NCBI RefSeq assembly: GCF_001905505.1
Contig: NZ_LIPG01000005.1
Location: 411,544-475,543 of the forward strand
Reading direction: 5' to 3'
Source: Streptomyces sp. CB02058
GTDB taxonomy: Bacteria; Actinomycetota; Actinomycetes; Streptomycetales; Streptomycetaceae
DNA: 64,000 nt
A program made the translations under genes and the position numbers. The notes beneath the pieces were generated by a model. The model saw nothing but the letters and a program-made list of their open reading frames with translations. It was not told the DNA's origin and did no database searches. Positions 52,454 to 61,054 of the stretch are shown in pieces (position 1 is the stretch's first letter; every line of letters begins with the position of its first letter).

Positions 52454-52638
52454 TGACCGGACCCCGCTCCGCTGGTGCTTTCGCCGTCCACCGTCACATC
52501 ACCGAACGGGAGCAAGGGCTCCGCCCAGGGGAAGACGTACTGGAAGAGCGCGTAGACAACGGCCAGGACGAGCACGAGCGAGATGAAGCCCCGCACCCAT
52601 GCGTTGCCCGGCAGATGCCGCCAGATCCAGCCGTACAT
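52450..52638 (-). CDS. Small conserved membrane protein
   Basis: A 62-aa protein with one helix (about 16-37, VRGFISLVLVLAVVYALFQYVF) and a polar C-terminal tail. GGAGG lies 7 nt before ATG 52638, and the stop overlaps the pabA start. The same small gene is, as far as I recall, found at this place in other Streptomyces. Function unknown; location suggests a role in envelope growth. Confidence 0.72.
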   Translation of the reverse strand: MYGWIWRHLPGNAWVRGFISLVLVLAVVYALFQYVFPWAEPLLPFGDVTVDGESTSGAGSGQ

Positions 52639-52776
52639 GCTGTTGCCTCCATTCGGTACGGCACCAGACTAAACGGCCGGGGCACGGGCGTGGGTCAGCT
52701 GTGGAAAGCCGCCGGTACGGCGTCCGTCACAGCGTGGCGCGGCGCGTGCCGGCCCGTGGGTCCGGGCGTCCCGCCG

Positions 52777-53544
52777 CTATTCCACAGGCTGTGCGTAATG
52801 GAGGTCGACCGTGCCCGAGTAGCCGGGAAGCGTCACCTTGTCGTCCTCCTCGACCTTCCAGCCCAGCCCGTACGCCTTCACGTACAGCTGGTAGTTCTGG
52901 ATCGCCGTGGAGTCGTTGAGCGCCTGCCTGAGCTTCTCCCGGTCACCGACGGCGGTGACCTTGTAGGGAGGGGAGTACACCCGGCCCTGCAGGATCAGGG
53001 TGTTGCCGACGCAGCGCACCGCGCTGGTGGAGATCAGGCGCTGGTCCATCACCTTGATCCCCTTCGCTCCGCCCTCCCAGAGGGCGTTGACGACGGCCTG
53101 CAGGTCCTGCTGGTGGATGACGAGGTCGTTGGGCTGCGGCTCGGGGTATCCGGGGTTCGCGGTCGCGTTCGGCGGGGCGTCGTTCAGCGTGACGGCGAGC
53201 GCCTCACCGGTGACCGGTGTCGTGCCCGCGGCCTTCTCCAGCGCGTCGAGCTCGGCGTCCTCGGCACGGGTGCTCCCGTCGTCGCGCCGGGCGAGGGAGT
53301 CGATGTCCGCCCGCACGGACGCGGTCGATTCGTCCAGCTCCGCGTTCTTCTCGCTGCGCTGCTGAATGAGATCGGAGAGCTTCAGCAGGGAGGAGTCCGT
53401 ACGGATATCGGTCCCCTTGGCCGTATTGGCGCTGGTGACGAAGATCAGTCCGGCCAGAGCGAAAACGGCAGCGGTGAGGCCCTGGACCGGCCACCGGGAC
53501 ATGCGCCGGGCCGGACCTCGAGGAGATTCGGCAGAATTGCTCAA
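52777..53544 (-). CDS. DUF881 family membrane-anchored protein
   Basis: A 255-aa protein with a basic N-terminus, one helix (about 22-40, GLTAAVFALAGLIFVTSAN), a coiled coil (about 55-105) and a DUF881 ectodomain (VIHQQDLQAVVNALWEGGAKGIKVMDQRLI, TAVGDREKLRQAL). DUF881 proteins sit next to crgA and related division genes in actinobacteria. The start is TTG 53544 with an AAGGAG site 11 nt before it. Confidence 0.88.
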   Translation of the reverse strand: MSNSAESPRGPARRMSRWPVQGLTAAVFALAGLIFVTSANTAKGTDIRTDSSLLKLSDLIQQRSEKNAELDESTASVRADIDSLARRDDGSTRAEDAELDALEKAAGTTPVTGEALAVTLNDAPPNATANPGYPEPQPNDLVIHQQDLQAVVNALWEGGAKGIKVMDQRLISTSAVRCVGNTLILQGRVYSPPYKVTAVGDREKLRQALNDSTAIQNYQLYVKAYGLGWKVEEDDKVTLPGYSGTVDLHYAQPVE

Positions 53545-53680
53545 CGTACCCTTATCTCCTTAGGCGCCACGGAAGCACTACGCTAACGGACGCCCCGGGG
53601 AGGCAGCATTCCCCCTCGCGCCCCGGCGCAAGCCACAGATCCCTGCGCGGTCACGCAGCGCATCGACAGGAGAGTCCCTC

Positions 53681-53935
53681 GTGCCGAAGTCACGTATCCG
53701 CAAGAAGGCAGACTTCACGCCTCCGCCCGCCAAGCAGGCGACGAGCATAAAGCTGACCAACCGCAGTTGGGTGGCGCCGGTGATGCTGGCGCTCTTCCTG
53801 ATCGGTCTGGCCTGGATCGTGGTCTTCTACGTCACCGAGGGCGATCTGCCGATCAGCGCACTGGGCAACTGGAACATCGTGGTCGGCTTCGGGTTCATCG
53901 CCGGTGGCTTCGGCGTCTCCACACAGTGGAAGTAG
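53681..53935 (+). CDS. crgA: Cell division protein CrgA
   Basis: An 84-aa protein with a basic N-terminus and two membrane helices (about 31-51 and 65-80), ending WK. Known CrgA inhibits FtsZ-ring formation in aerial hyphae and links the divisome with peptidoglycan enzymes. GTG 53681 has AGGAGA 7 nt upstream. It is divergent from DUF881. A DnaA-box cluster begins 13 nt after its stop. Confidence 0.95.
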   Translation: MPKSRIRKKADFTPPPAKQATSIKLTNRSWVAPVMLALFLIGLAWIVVFYVTEGDLPISALGNWNIVVGFGFIAGGFGVSTQWK

Positions 53936-53947
53936 CTCTGCCCCGAG

Positions 53948-54150
53948 TTACCCACAAGGTTATCCACAGGTAGGGGAAAAGGTCAGACGATCTGTGGATA
54001 ACTTCCCTCGAGGTTGACACCGGTGTGACTACACACTTACGCATCGCGAGAGGGTACGCCCCTTGTCCTGACTGGGAAAACCCGGTTCAGCGACAAGGGG
54101 CACACCTGTTCCCCACGTCATGCACAAGATCCGGCACGCTCTGTGGACAA
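53948..54150. other. DnaA-box cluster downstream of crgA
   Basis: TTACCCACA (53948-53956, one mismatch), TTATCCACA (53960-53968), TGTGGATAA (53993-54001) and TGTGGACAA (54142-54150) lie in the 243-bp gap between crgA and the rhomboid gene. The first three are within 54 bp and in both orientations. Confidence 0.75.
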
Positions 54151-54177
54151 CCACACCTCTGGAGCAACGGATTCCGC

Positions 54178-55083
54178 TCAGGTGAGCGCAGCGGTCCTGG
54201 CGAGGACGATCCCCACGACCGCCAGCAGAACCAGCGCGCACGCGCCGTACTGCACGAGATTCCGGCGCTCGCGCGGGGCGTGGACCATGGCGATGGCGAT
54301 CAGCGCGCCGGCGACCAGCCCGCCCACATGAGCCTGCCAGGCGATCCCGCCCCAGGTGAAGGTGAAGACCAGGTTCACCACGAGCAGCACGATCACCGGC
54401 CGCATGTCGTAGTTCATCCGGCGCATCAGCACGGCCGTGGCTCCCATCAGACCGAACACCGCACCGGAAGCACCGAGGGACCCCTGCGCGGGGTCGGAGG
54501 TCAGATAGGTGAGCGCGCTGCCCGCGAGGCCCGAGAGCAGATAGAGGGCGAGATAGCGGGCGCGGCCCAGGGCGGCTTCCAGCGGTCCGCCGAGCCACCA
54601 CAGCCCCATCATGTTGAAGGCGATGTGCAGCACCTCCTGGTGCAGGAACACCGACGTCAGCAGCCGGTACCACTGGCCCTCGGCCACCCCTTCGATGCCG
54701 ACCGACGGATCGCCGGAGTAGGCGCGGCCGAACAGCAGCAGATCGTCGACCAGCGGGCGTCCCGCCGCCAGCACGGCGATGAAGACGGCGATGTTGATGC
54801 CGAGCAGGATCTTGGTGACCAGCCTCGGGTCGGCCGCGACGCTGCCGCCCGCGAGGGTCCGCGGCCGGCTCGCCGCGGGGTGGTGGCCCGTGCCCGTCGC
54901 CTCGCGGACGCACTCCGGGCACTGGAAGCCGACGGAGGCCCCGATCATGCAGTCCGTGCAGATCGGCCGCTCGCACCGGGTGCAGCTGATCCCCGTCTCC
55001 CTGTCCGGATGGCGATAACAGGTGGGAGGACCGCCCGCAGCCGCGGACCCGTCCTGGTCTTCCGGCGGCTGGTGCTTCTCCAT
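54178..55083 (-). CDS. Rhomboid-family intramembrane serine protease with zinc-finger N-terminus
   Basis: A 301-aa protein. The N-terminus holds a B-box-like zinc finger with paired cysteines/histidines (TCYRHPDRET, CTRCERPICTDC, CPEC; about 21-58). The rhomboid domain has six to seven helices, with LHIAFNMMGLWWLGGPLE (His153, Asn157), catalytic Ser206 in GSLGASGAVFG and His252 in WQAHVGGLVAG. It cleaves membrane proteins within the bilayer; substrates are unknown. ATG 55083 follows AGGGGCC. Confidence 0.92.
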   Translation of the reverse strand: MEKHQPPEDQDGSAAAGGPPTCYRHPDRETGISCTRCERPICTDCMIGASVGFQCPECVREATGTGHHPAASRPRTLAGGSVAADPRLVTKILLGINIAVFIAVLAAGRPLVDDLLLFGRAYSGDPSVGIEGVAEGQWYRLLTSVFLHQEVLHIAFNMMGLWWLGGPLEAALGRARYLALYLLSGLAGSALTYLTSDPAQGSLGASGAVFGLMGATAVLMRRMNYDMRPVIVLLVVNLVFTFTWGGIAWQAHVGGLVAGALIAIAMVHAPRERRNLVQYGACALVLLAVVGIVLARTAALT

Positions 55084-55242
55084 CGGTCACGGCCCCTTCG
55101 GTCCTCGTCCGTGGAGGCGGCACACATGCGGCCGCCCCGCTCGCCCGTTATGTAACAGTACGGACGAGCAGGGCGGTTGGTTCCCCGCGCGGGGGTGCGG
55201 CCTGTCGGGTCAGCGGCCCCGCAGGCCGGCCGAGCCGACGGG

Positions 55243-55770
55243 TCAGCGGGTCTCGATGACGACCGACTCGATCACCACGTCCTGGAGCGGACGGTCGGTG
55301 CGCGGGTTGGTCGGAGCCGCGGCGATGGCGTCCACGACCTTCCTGCCCGCCTCACCGGTGACCTCACCGAAGATCGTGTGCTTGCCGGTCAGCCAGGCGG
55401 TGGGCGAGACCGTCACGAAGAACTGGGAGCCGTTGGTGCCCGGGCCCGCGTTGGCCATGGCCAGCAGGTAGGGCTTGGTGAAAGCGAGGTCCGGGTGGAA
55501 CTCGTCGCCGAACTCGTATCCGGGACCGCCCGTGCCGTTGCCCAGCGGGTCGCCGCCCTGGATCATGAAACCGCTGATGACGCGGTGGAAGACAGTTCCG
55601 TCGTACAGCTTGTCCGTGGACTTCTTGCCGGTCGCGGGGTTCGTCCACTCGCGCTCGCCCTGGGCGAGCTCGATGAAGTTCCTGACCGTCTTGGGCGCGT
55701 GGTTCGGCAGAAGCCGGATCTCGATGTCGCCCTGGTTGGTCTTCAAAGTGGCGTAAAGCTGCTCGGCCAC
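55243..55770 (-). CDS. ppiA: Cytoplasmic cyclophilin-type peptidyl-prolyl isomerase
   Basis: A 175-aa cyclophilin with TVFHRVISGFMIQGGDPLGNG, YEFGDEF, LLAMANAGPGTNGSQFFVTV and GKHTIFGEV; active-site Arg, Phe, Gln and His are kept. No signal peptide, so it works in the cytoplasm. The first start is GTG 55770. The rhomboid gene follows 160 nt downstream on the same strand. Confidence 0.94.
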   Translation of the reverse strand: MAEQLYATLKTNQGDIEIRLLPNHAPKTVRNFIELAQGEREWTNPATGKKSTDKLYDGTVFHRVISGFMIQGGDPLGNGTGGPGYEFGDEFHPDLAFTKPYLLAMANAGPGTNGSQFFVTVSPTAWLTGKHTIFGEVTGEAGRKVVDAIAAAPTNPRTDRPLQDVVIESVVIETR

Positions 55771-56118
55771 GATCTGCCTTCCGTAAGTCTTCGCTGATGA
55801 CCTCCGATCCTCGCACGGGGGCGCTCCTCAACAGCCCGGTCATCGCCCTGGGACATGCCGCACTCACCTCGTTGCCCGGTTTCCCGCACCTTTTCCACAC
55901 GTCCTGCGGGACAGATGCGCCCAAGTGCCGGACGACACGGAGCGCCCCGGCGCGAACCGTGGCATCGTCAGCGGCACGCTCCCCTTGCACCACATTGCCC
56001 GAGAATGACGCTCGTGACCCGGATGCCCGTCCCGCATGGCGCTCGATGGCTCAGCGGGCATGATTTCGAAATGGGTGGATAGGCGGAGTACCTACCCGCC
56101 ACCAAGGAGGAGGATCCC
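55771..56118. other. Gene-free region between ppiA and the DUF5324 gene
   Basis: 348 bp containing divergent promoters. I see no strong hairpin, parS or DnaA box. AAGGAGGAGG at 56104-56113 is the ribosome site of the following gene. Confidence 0.5.
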
Positions 56119-56844
56119 GTGACCCGCATCGACAGCGTGCGCGCCGCAACCTACTCGGCGAAGGACAGCGCGCAGCACGCCGCGGAAGTGGTGGCGCCTT
56201 ACGCCGACACGGCCAAGGAACAGGCCGCGCACTACGCGCAGGAGGCTCGCGCACTGCTCGCGCCCAAGGTGTCGAAGGCAGCCGCGCAGGCCCGTGTCCA
56301 GTACAGCGCGCATCTCGCGCCCCGCATCGAACAGGCTCGTACCCATGTGCCGCCCAAGGTCGACGAGGCCGCACACAAGGCCGCCGTCCGGACGCGCAGC
56401 GCCGCGCGGACCGCGGCGGACTACACCGTGCCGCGCGTGGAGTACGCGGTGGCGGCCAGCCGCCCGATGGCCGAGGAGGCCACCGCGCGCAGCACGGCCG
56501 CGCTCGCCGCGCTCCGAGGCCAGGTGACGGCCAAGGAGATCCAGAAGATCGTCAGGAAGCACGAGCGGCGGGCCAAGGCAGGCAAGTTGGCCAAGGGCTT
56601 CCTCGTGCTGGGCGCCCTGGCGGGCGGAGCCTTCGCCGCGTGGAAGTGGTGGGACAAGCAGGCCAACCCGGACTGGCTGGTCGAGCCGCCCGCCCCCACC
56701 GAGGTGGGCGACGACCGCGCCCCACTGACCTCGGTCGACGGCAGCGGCCAGCCGCTGCTCGACCCGGAGGTCCGTGCCAAGCAGGACGAAGCGGAAGCCG
56801 GACCTGACGCGGCGGACGGCACCGACCGCGACGACAAGCACTGA
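56119..56844 (+). CDS. DUF5324 family membrane protein
   Basis: A 241-aa protein: a long amphipathic Ala-rich helical region with apolipoprotein-like repeats (about 10-140, SAKDSAQHAAEVVAPYAD), a membrane helix (about 158-178, AKGFLVLGALAGGAFAAWKWW) and an acidic tail. The helical repeats could lie on membranes or coat lipid surfaces, but function is unknown. Strong AAGGAGGAGG site 6 nt before GTG 56119; likely well expressed and monocistronic. Confidence 0.82.
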   Translation: MTRIDSVRAATYSAKDSAQHAAEVVAPYADTAKEQAAHYAQEARALLAPKVSKAAAQARVQYSAHLAPRIEQARTHVPPKVDEAAHKAAVRTRSAARTAADYTVPRVEYAVAASRPMAEEATARSTAALAALRGQVTAKEIQKIVRKHERRAKAGKLAKGFLVLGALAGGAFAAWKWWDKQANPDWLVEPPAPTEVGDDRAPLTSVDGSGQPLLDPEVRAKQDEAEAGPDAADGTDRDDKH

Positions 56845-56868
56845 CCCGGACCACCGGGAACGACGCCC

Positions 56869-56912
56869 ATGAGGGGCGCCGGAAGGCCTCAGGGCCTTCC
56901 GGCGCCCCTCAT
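56869..56912 (+). terminator. Strong hairpin after DUF5324
   Basis: A perfect 20-bp stem (56869-56888 with 56893-56912) around loop TCAG. Confidence 0.9.
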
Positions 56913-57061
56913 GCCGTGCCGCGCAGCGCCCCTCTGCCGCGCCGCACGTAAAGAGCCCTCATCCGGGCCGGCATGGCTCGAGGAGCGCCGCACAAGCCCA
57001 CCAAGACGTGCCGCTCGGCCCGCTAGCGGGCCCGGAGTCCATGAGGGTCCCGGCGACGACC

Positions 57062-57075
57062 GTTTCACGTGAAAC
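57062..57075. other. parS site (ParB binding)
   Basis: Exact GTTTCACGTGAAAC, first of two copies 27 bp apart. Confidence 0.96.
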
Positions 57076-57088
57076 AGGGACTCCTGCT

Positions 57089-57102
57089 GTTTCACGTGAA
57101 AC
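57089..57102. other. parS site (ParB binding)
   Basis: Exact GTTTCACGTGAAAC, second of the pair; intergenic between the DUF5324 gene and tRNA-Ala. Confidence 0.96.
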
Positions 57103-57238
57103 GGGGGAAGCCTGTCCAGGTACCGGGCCGGCACCCGAAGCGGCGGGCGACGCCAACGGCAGCAAGGGGGGACTCCGGGCCCGCCCATCCGGCCCATACC
57201 TCTCCCTGAGCCGCGCCGGGAAACCTCCCCCGAACACA

Positions 57239-57280
57239 AGAACGCCCCTGACCTGCTGAAACACAGGTCAGGGGCGTTCT
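57239..57280 (-). terminator. Terminator of tRNA-Ala
   Basis: A perfect 17-bp stem (57239-57255 with 57264-57280), 8-nt loop, directly after the tRNA 3' end. Confidence 0.88.
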
Positions 57281-57284
57281 GCTG

Positions 57285-57357
57285 TGGAGCCTAGGAGATT
57301 CGAACTCCTGACATCTGCCTTGCAAAGGCAGCGCTCTACCAACTGAGCTAAGGCCCC
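57285..57357 (-). tRNA. tRNA-Ala (anticodon TGC)
   Basis: Minus strand: acceptor GGGGCCT pairs with AGGCTCC, discriminator A; anticodon stem CTGCC/GGCAG with loop TTTGCAA (TGC); T arm AGGAGTTCGAATCTCCT. CCA is not encoded. Position 4-69 region includes a G-U pair as usual for alanine tRNAs near the acceptor. Confidence 0.97.
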
Positions 57358-57526
57358 GAAAACGGGCACCACAGGACGCATCCCTGCGGCGATGTCCGTC
57401 GCAGAACAGAGTACCGGGTGACCCCCTGAAACCTGCAAAAGGATTGGGACTCCCCGTCGACAACGGCTCTCCGTAAGATGCACGACGAGGTTCGCAGCAG
57501 CGAAGCCGCAGCGAAGGGGAGACGCA

Positions 57527-58075
57527 ATGGACGCAGCGCAGCAAGAGGCCACGGCTAGAGCCCGGGAGCTCCAGCGCAGCTGGTACGGGGAGCCGTTGGG
57601 GGCGCTCTTCCGCAGGCTGATCGATGACCTCGGCCTCAACCAGGCACGCCTCGCCGCGGTGCTCGGGCTGTCCGCGCCCATGCTCTCCCAGCTGATGAGC
57701 GGCCAGCGGGCCAAGATCGGTAATCCGGCGGTCGTCCAGCGGGTCCAGGCCCTCCAGGAGCTCGCCAGCCAGGTCGCGGACGGCAGCGTCAGCGCGGGAG
57801 AGGCCACCGACCGGATGGAAGAGATCAAGAAGTCCCAGGGCGGTTCGGTCCTGACCACCACCGGGCAGACCGCCACCACCGGCGGGGCCCCCACCGTGCG
57901 GCGCGTGGTCCGCGAGATCCAGTCGCTCCTCCGCTCGGTCGCCGCGGCCGGCGACATCATCGATGCCGCCGACTCCCTCGCCCCGGCCCACCCCGAGCTG
58001 GCAGAGTTCCTCAGGGTGTACGGAGCGGGGCGCACCGCCGACGCGGTCGCGCACTACGAAGGCCACCAGAGCTAG
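57527..58075 (+). CDS. Helix-turn-helix DNA-binding protein
   Basis: A 182-aa protein with an XRE/Cro-like helix-turn-helix (about 24-55, LIDDLGLNQARLAAVLGLSAPMLSQLMSGQRAK) and a Ser/Thr-rich middle followed by a helical C-terminus (VRREIQSLLRSVAAAGDIID). GAAGGGGAG precedes ATG 57527. Target genes are unknown. It is followed on the same strand by a kinase gene after 263 bp, so a functional link is possible but unproven. Confidence 0.82.
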   Translation: MDAAQQEATARARELQRSWYGEPLGALFRRLIDDLGLNQARLAAVLGLSAPMLSQLMSGQRAKIGNPAVVQRVQALQELASQVADGSVSAGEATDRMEEIKKSQGGSVLTTTGQTATTGGAPTVRRVVREIQSLLRSVAAAGDIIDAADSLAPAHPELAEFLRVYGAGRTADAVAHYEGHQS

Positions 58076-58338
58076 GGGCTTTCGTCCGGATCAGGCCGGG
58101 CCAGAGAGCGGGGTCCGGTGCCGTGCGGCGCAGGCGGAGGAGGGAGCCATGGCTGGGCCATGGCGACCGATGACGACGCCGCGGGGTGCGGTGCCGGGGC
58201 ACGCGAACCCGGCACGATCCGGACGGGAGGCACTGAGGCACGACCCAGTCCCGGGAACCGCCCCGGGCGGCAGAGCCGTGGCAGTATCCCGACAGCCGGG
58301 GCACGGACCGATACGGGAACGGGAGCGGGCGCAGCGCA

Positions 58339-59715
58339 ATGGGTGAGGTCTTCGCTGGTCGGTACGAGCTGGTGGATCCGATCGGACGTGGTGGGGTCGG
58401 CGCCGTCTGGCGCGCATGGGACCACAGACGCCGCAGGTATGTGGCGGCCAAGGTCCTCCAGCAGAGCGACGCGCACACACTGCTGCGCTTCGTCCGTGAA
58501 CAGGCGCTGCGTATCGAGCATCCGCATGTCCTCGCCCCGGCCAGCTGGGCGGCCGACGACGACAAGGTCCTGTTCACGATGGATCTGGTCAGCGGCGGAT
58601 CGCTGGCCCATGTCATCGGCGACTACGGGCCTCTCCCCCCGCGTTTCGTCTGCCTTCTGCTCGACCAGCTGCTCTCCGGGCTGTCCACGGTGCATGCCGA
58701 GGGGGTCGTGCACCGGGACATCAAGCCGGCCAACATCCTGATGGAGGCCACCGGTACGGGACGGCCGCATCTGCGGCTCTCCGATTTCGGTATCTCGATG
58801 CGCAAGGGCGAGCCCCGGCTGACGGAGACCAACTACGTCGTCGGAACGCCCGGTTACTTCGCACCCGAGCAAATGATGGGTGCGGAGCCGGATTTCCCGG
58901 CGGACCTGTTCGCCGTGGGTCTCGTCGCCCTCTATCTGCTCCAGGGTCAGAAGCCCGACTCCCAGGCGCTGATCGAGTACTTCGCGGCACACGGCACCCC
59001 CGGCGCCCCTCAGGGTGTGCCGGAGCCCTTGTGGCAGGTTCTCGCGGGACTGCTGCAGCCGGACCCGCACGCCCGTTTCCGTACGGCGACAGGCGCGCGC
59101 AAGGCCCTGGCCGAGGCGGTCGAAATGCTGCCGGAGCCCTCTGCGGACGACGAGCCGGTGGAGGTGTTCGATCAGATCGGCCCCCTGCCCGCCGGATTCG
59201 GCCCCGAAGGCCCTCGAGCACCCCAGACCCCCGGAGGCCCGGAGGGGCCCGTGAGCGGCCCTCAGACGCCCGTACAGGCCGTCGGTGGCATCTCGCTGCC
59301 CCACCCGTCGCCCCAACCGCCACAGCAGCCCCAGGGAGCGGGACAGCAGCCGTACGCGCCGTACCCGGCAATGTCCGAGACGGGCAGCTTCCACCTCGCC
59401 CCGCCCCCGCAGCAGTCGGCTCCCGTGCCGCAGGCGGCTCAGGGAGCGCAGCCGCAGCCGTCCCCCTACGCCGACGGCACCCCGCCGGACTTCGCGCAGG
59501 CCGCCACGACCTCCGTGCCGTACGGGGCGGCGCCGCCCACCCGCGCCTATACCGCCCAGCACCCGCTGGCCCCCGGGACCACGGCTCCTCCCGTGCCCGC
59601 CCCGCAGCCGGCCCCCGTAAAACGGCCGGGACCACCCCCGAAGGTGGCGATCCCGGTCCTGCTGGTGGCTCTGATCTGCTTCGCGGTGGGAATCTGGGCG
59701 CTCACCCAGACCTGA
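58339..59715 (+). CDS. Tail-anchored Ser/Thr protein kinase
   Basis: A 458-aa kinase with GRGGVGAVWRAWD, Lys38, HRDIKPAN (Asp127), LSDFG (Asp149) and GTPGYFAPEQM. The linker (about 275-430) is Pro/Gln/Ala-rich. A single helix (VAIPVLLVALICFAVGIWALTQT) lies at the extreme C-terminus with no outside domain, so it is a tail-anchored cytoplasmic kinase. GAGCGGG... before the ATG is a weak ribosome site. Its stop is 4 nt from the convergent membrane-protein gene. Confidence 0.9.
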   Translation: MGEVFAGRYELVDPIGRGGVGAVWRAWDHRRRRYVAAKVLQQSDAHTLLRFVREQALRIEHPHVLAPASWAADDDKVLFTMDLVSGGSLAHVIGDYGPLPPRFVCLLLDQLLSGLSTVHAEGVVHRDIKPANILMEATGTGRPHLRLSDFGISMRKGEPRLTETNYVVGTPGYFAPEQMMGAEPDFPADLFAVGLVALYLLQGQKPDSQALIEYFAAHGTPGAPQGVPEPLWQVLAGLLQPDPHARFRTATGARKALAEAVEMLPEPSADDEPVEVFDQIGPLPAGFGPEGPRAPQTPGGPEGPVSGPQTPVQAVGGISLPHPSPQPPQQPQGAGQQPYAPYPAMSETGSFHLAPPPQQSAPVPQAAQGAQPQPSPYADGTPPDFAQAATTSVPYGAAPPTRAYTAQHPLAPGTTAPPVPAPQPAPVKRPGPPPKVAIPVLLVALICFAVGIWALTQT

Positions 59716-59719
59716 CCCG

Positions 59720-61054
59720 CTACCAGGCTTGGGGCGGCGGCCCCCCGAGCGGCTGCTGCCCGCCCGCGCCCGGCGGCACGGCGGCAGCCTGGCGCCTGGC
59801 GAGCAGCGTCCACACCCCGAGTCCGAGCACCAGCACGGCACCCGTTCCGATCCCGGCCGCGGCCACCATCTTCATCGTGTCGCTCTCACCGGCCTCGGGC
59901 GCGCTCTGCCCGCTCTTGGCCATGTCCCTGTCGTCATCGGTGACACCGAAGATCCCCGCGTCCCCCTGATAGGGAGACGGCTCGCTGTCGTTAACGACGT
60001 TGATCTTGAGCGTCAGTCCGATGGGGTCGGTCCCGTAGTGCTCGGCGACCTCGGGGGAGAGCGTCACCGAAAGGTAGTACCAGCCGGCGAAGCGCATCGC
60101 GCTGACGTCCGAGGCGATGTCGTTGCGGTTCTCGTAGGCCACCGGGGGCAGCGGGTCCAGCGCCACCGAGTTCGGCGCCCCGGAGTACGACAGCGTCGCG
60201 TCCTCCACATGACCACGCATGGGGTTGTCCAGAGACACCGCCAGGACGTTGCCGAGGTACTCGGTCGACTTTCCGCTGTTGCTCAGCGCGGCCGTGGCGA
60301 AGATCTGCTGGCCCCAGTCCACGGGCACCCGGTAGAAGCGCGTCTGTCCGGGTGCGACGGCGTCCACCCATTCACCGGACTCCAGGCTGGTCGCGTCGTA
60401 GTAGCTGGTGCCTCCGGCCCGCTTCTGCTTCCCCGGGGCCGGTGCGGGTGAGGCGGAGGACCAGTCCTCCGGCGCCTCGGTCGGCGGCGTCTCGCCGTCC
60501 TTCAGCGCGGGCTCGGTCTCGAAGCGCAGCTCCAGGTCCCATGCTTCGGGGGACGACGTCGCCTTGCTCTCCCGCTCGACGAGGACGTTGTACGTGCCGC
60601 CCGCCTGACAGATCGTGCTGTCCTTCTTCACGGTCCGATGGGCGTACGCGGTGATCGGGCGCGGGAACTCCGCCGACGCGAAGTCCGCGTCCTCGGAACT
60701 GCAACGGTTGTCGTCGAGGTCCCTGAGGCTGATCGTGATGCCGTCCCCGTAGGCGACCTTTCCGCCGATCCTCGGGACGGCCACCGCGGAGACGTACGCA
60801 TTCGTGATGTCGTCCAGCTCCAGGCGGTAATAGAGCTTCTGGCTCCCCTTAATGGAGCTCTTGTAGACCGCCCCGGGCTTCAGCTCCTCCGCGTCGGCGT
60901 TCGTCTCCGCGCCCCGGACCGATGTCGCCGCGGGATCGAAGGTGTACGCCGCGGGGCCGTCGGCCGCGTGCGCCTGACCCGGCAGCGCCGCCACCGCGCA
61001 CATCGCCGCGAGCGACGCGAGCATCACCCGGCCCCTGTTGCGCTGCCTGTTCAC
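59720..61054 (-). CDS. Secreted, C-terminally membrane-anchored protein
   Basis: A 444-aa protein with a signal peptide (about 1-37, cleavage after AHA), a large extracytoplasmic domain containing two related halves (YKSSIKGSQKLYYRLELDDI and YDATSLESGEWVDAVAPGQTRFYRVPVD), a membrane helix (about 403-424) and a short Gly/Pro tail. The beta-rich, repeated halves recall carbohydrate-binding or pre-peptidase C-terminal domains, but I cannot name a family. GTG 61054 has GAGGGG and overlaps the stop of the upstream gene (GTGA), so the two probably work together. Confidence 0.75.
   Translation of the reverse strand: MNRQRNRGRVMLASLAAMCAVAALPGQAHAADGPAAYTFDPAATSVRGAETNADAEELKPGAVYKSSIKGSQKLYYRLELDDITNAYVSAVAVPRIGGKVAYGDGITISLRDLDDNRCSSEDADFASAEFPRPITAYAHRTVKKDSTICQAGGTYNVLVERESKATSSPEAWDLELRFETEPALKDGETPPTEAPEDWSSASPAPAPGKQKRAGGTSYYDATSLESGEWVDAVAPGQTRFYRVPVDWGQQIFATAALSNSGKSTEYLGNVLAVSLDNPMRGHVEDATLSYSGAPNSVALDPLPPVAYENRNDIASDVSAMRFAGWYYLSVTLSPEVAEHYGTDPIGLTLKINVVNDSEPSPYQGDAGIFGVTDDDRDMAKSGQSAPEAGESDTMKMVAAAGIGTGAVLVLGLGVWTLLARRQAAAVPPGAGGQQPLGGPPPQAW

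Noticed and set aside
53936..54177. Possible oriC
   Set aside because: Only four DnaA boxes and no dnaA or dnaN beside them; Streptomyces oriC holds around twenty boxes between those genes.
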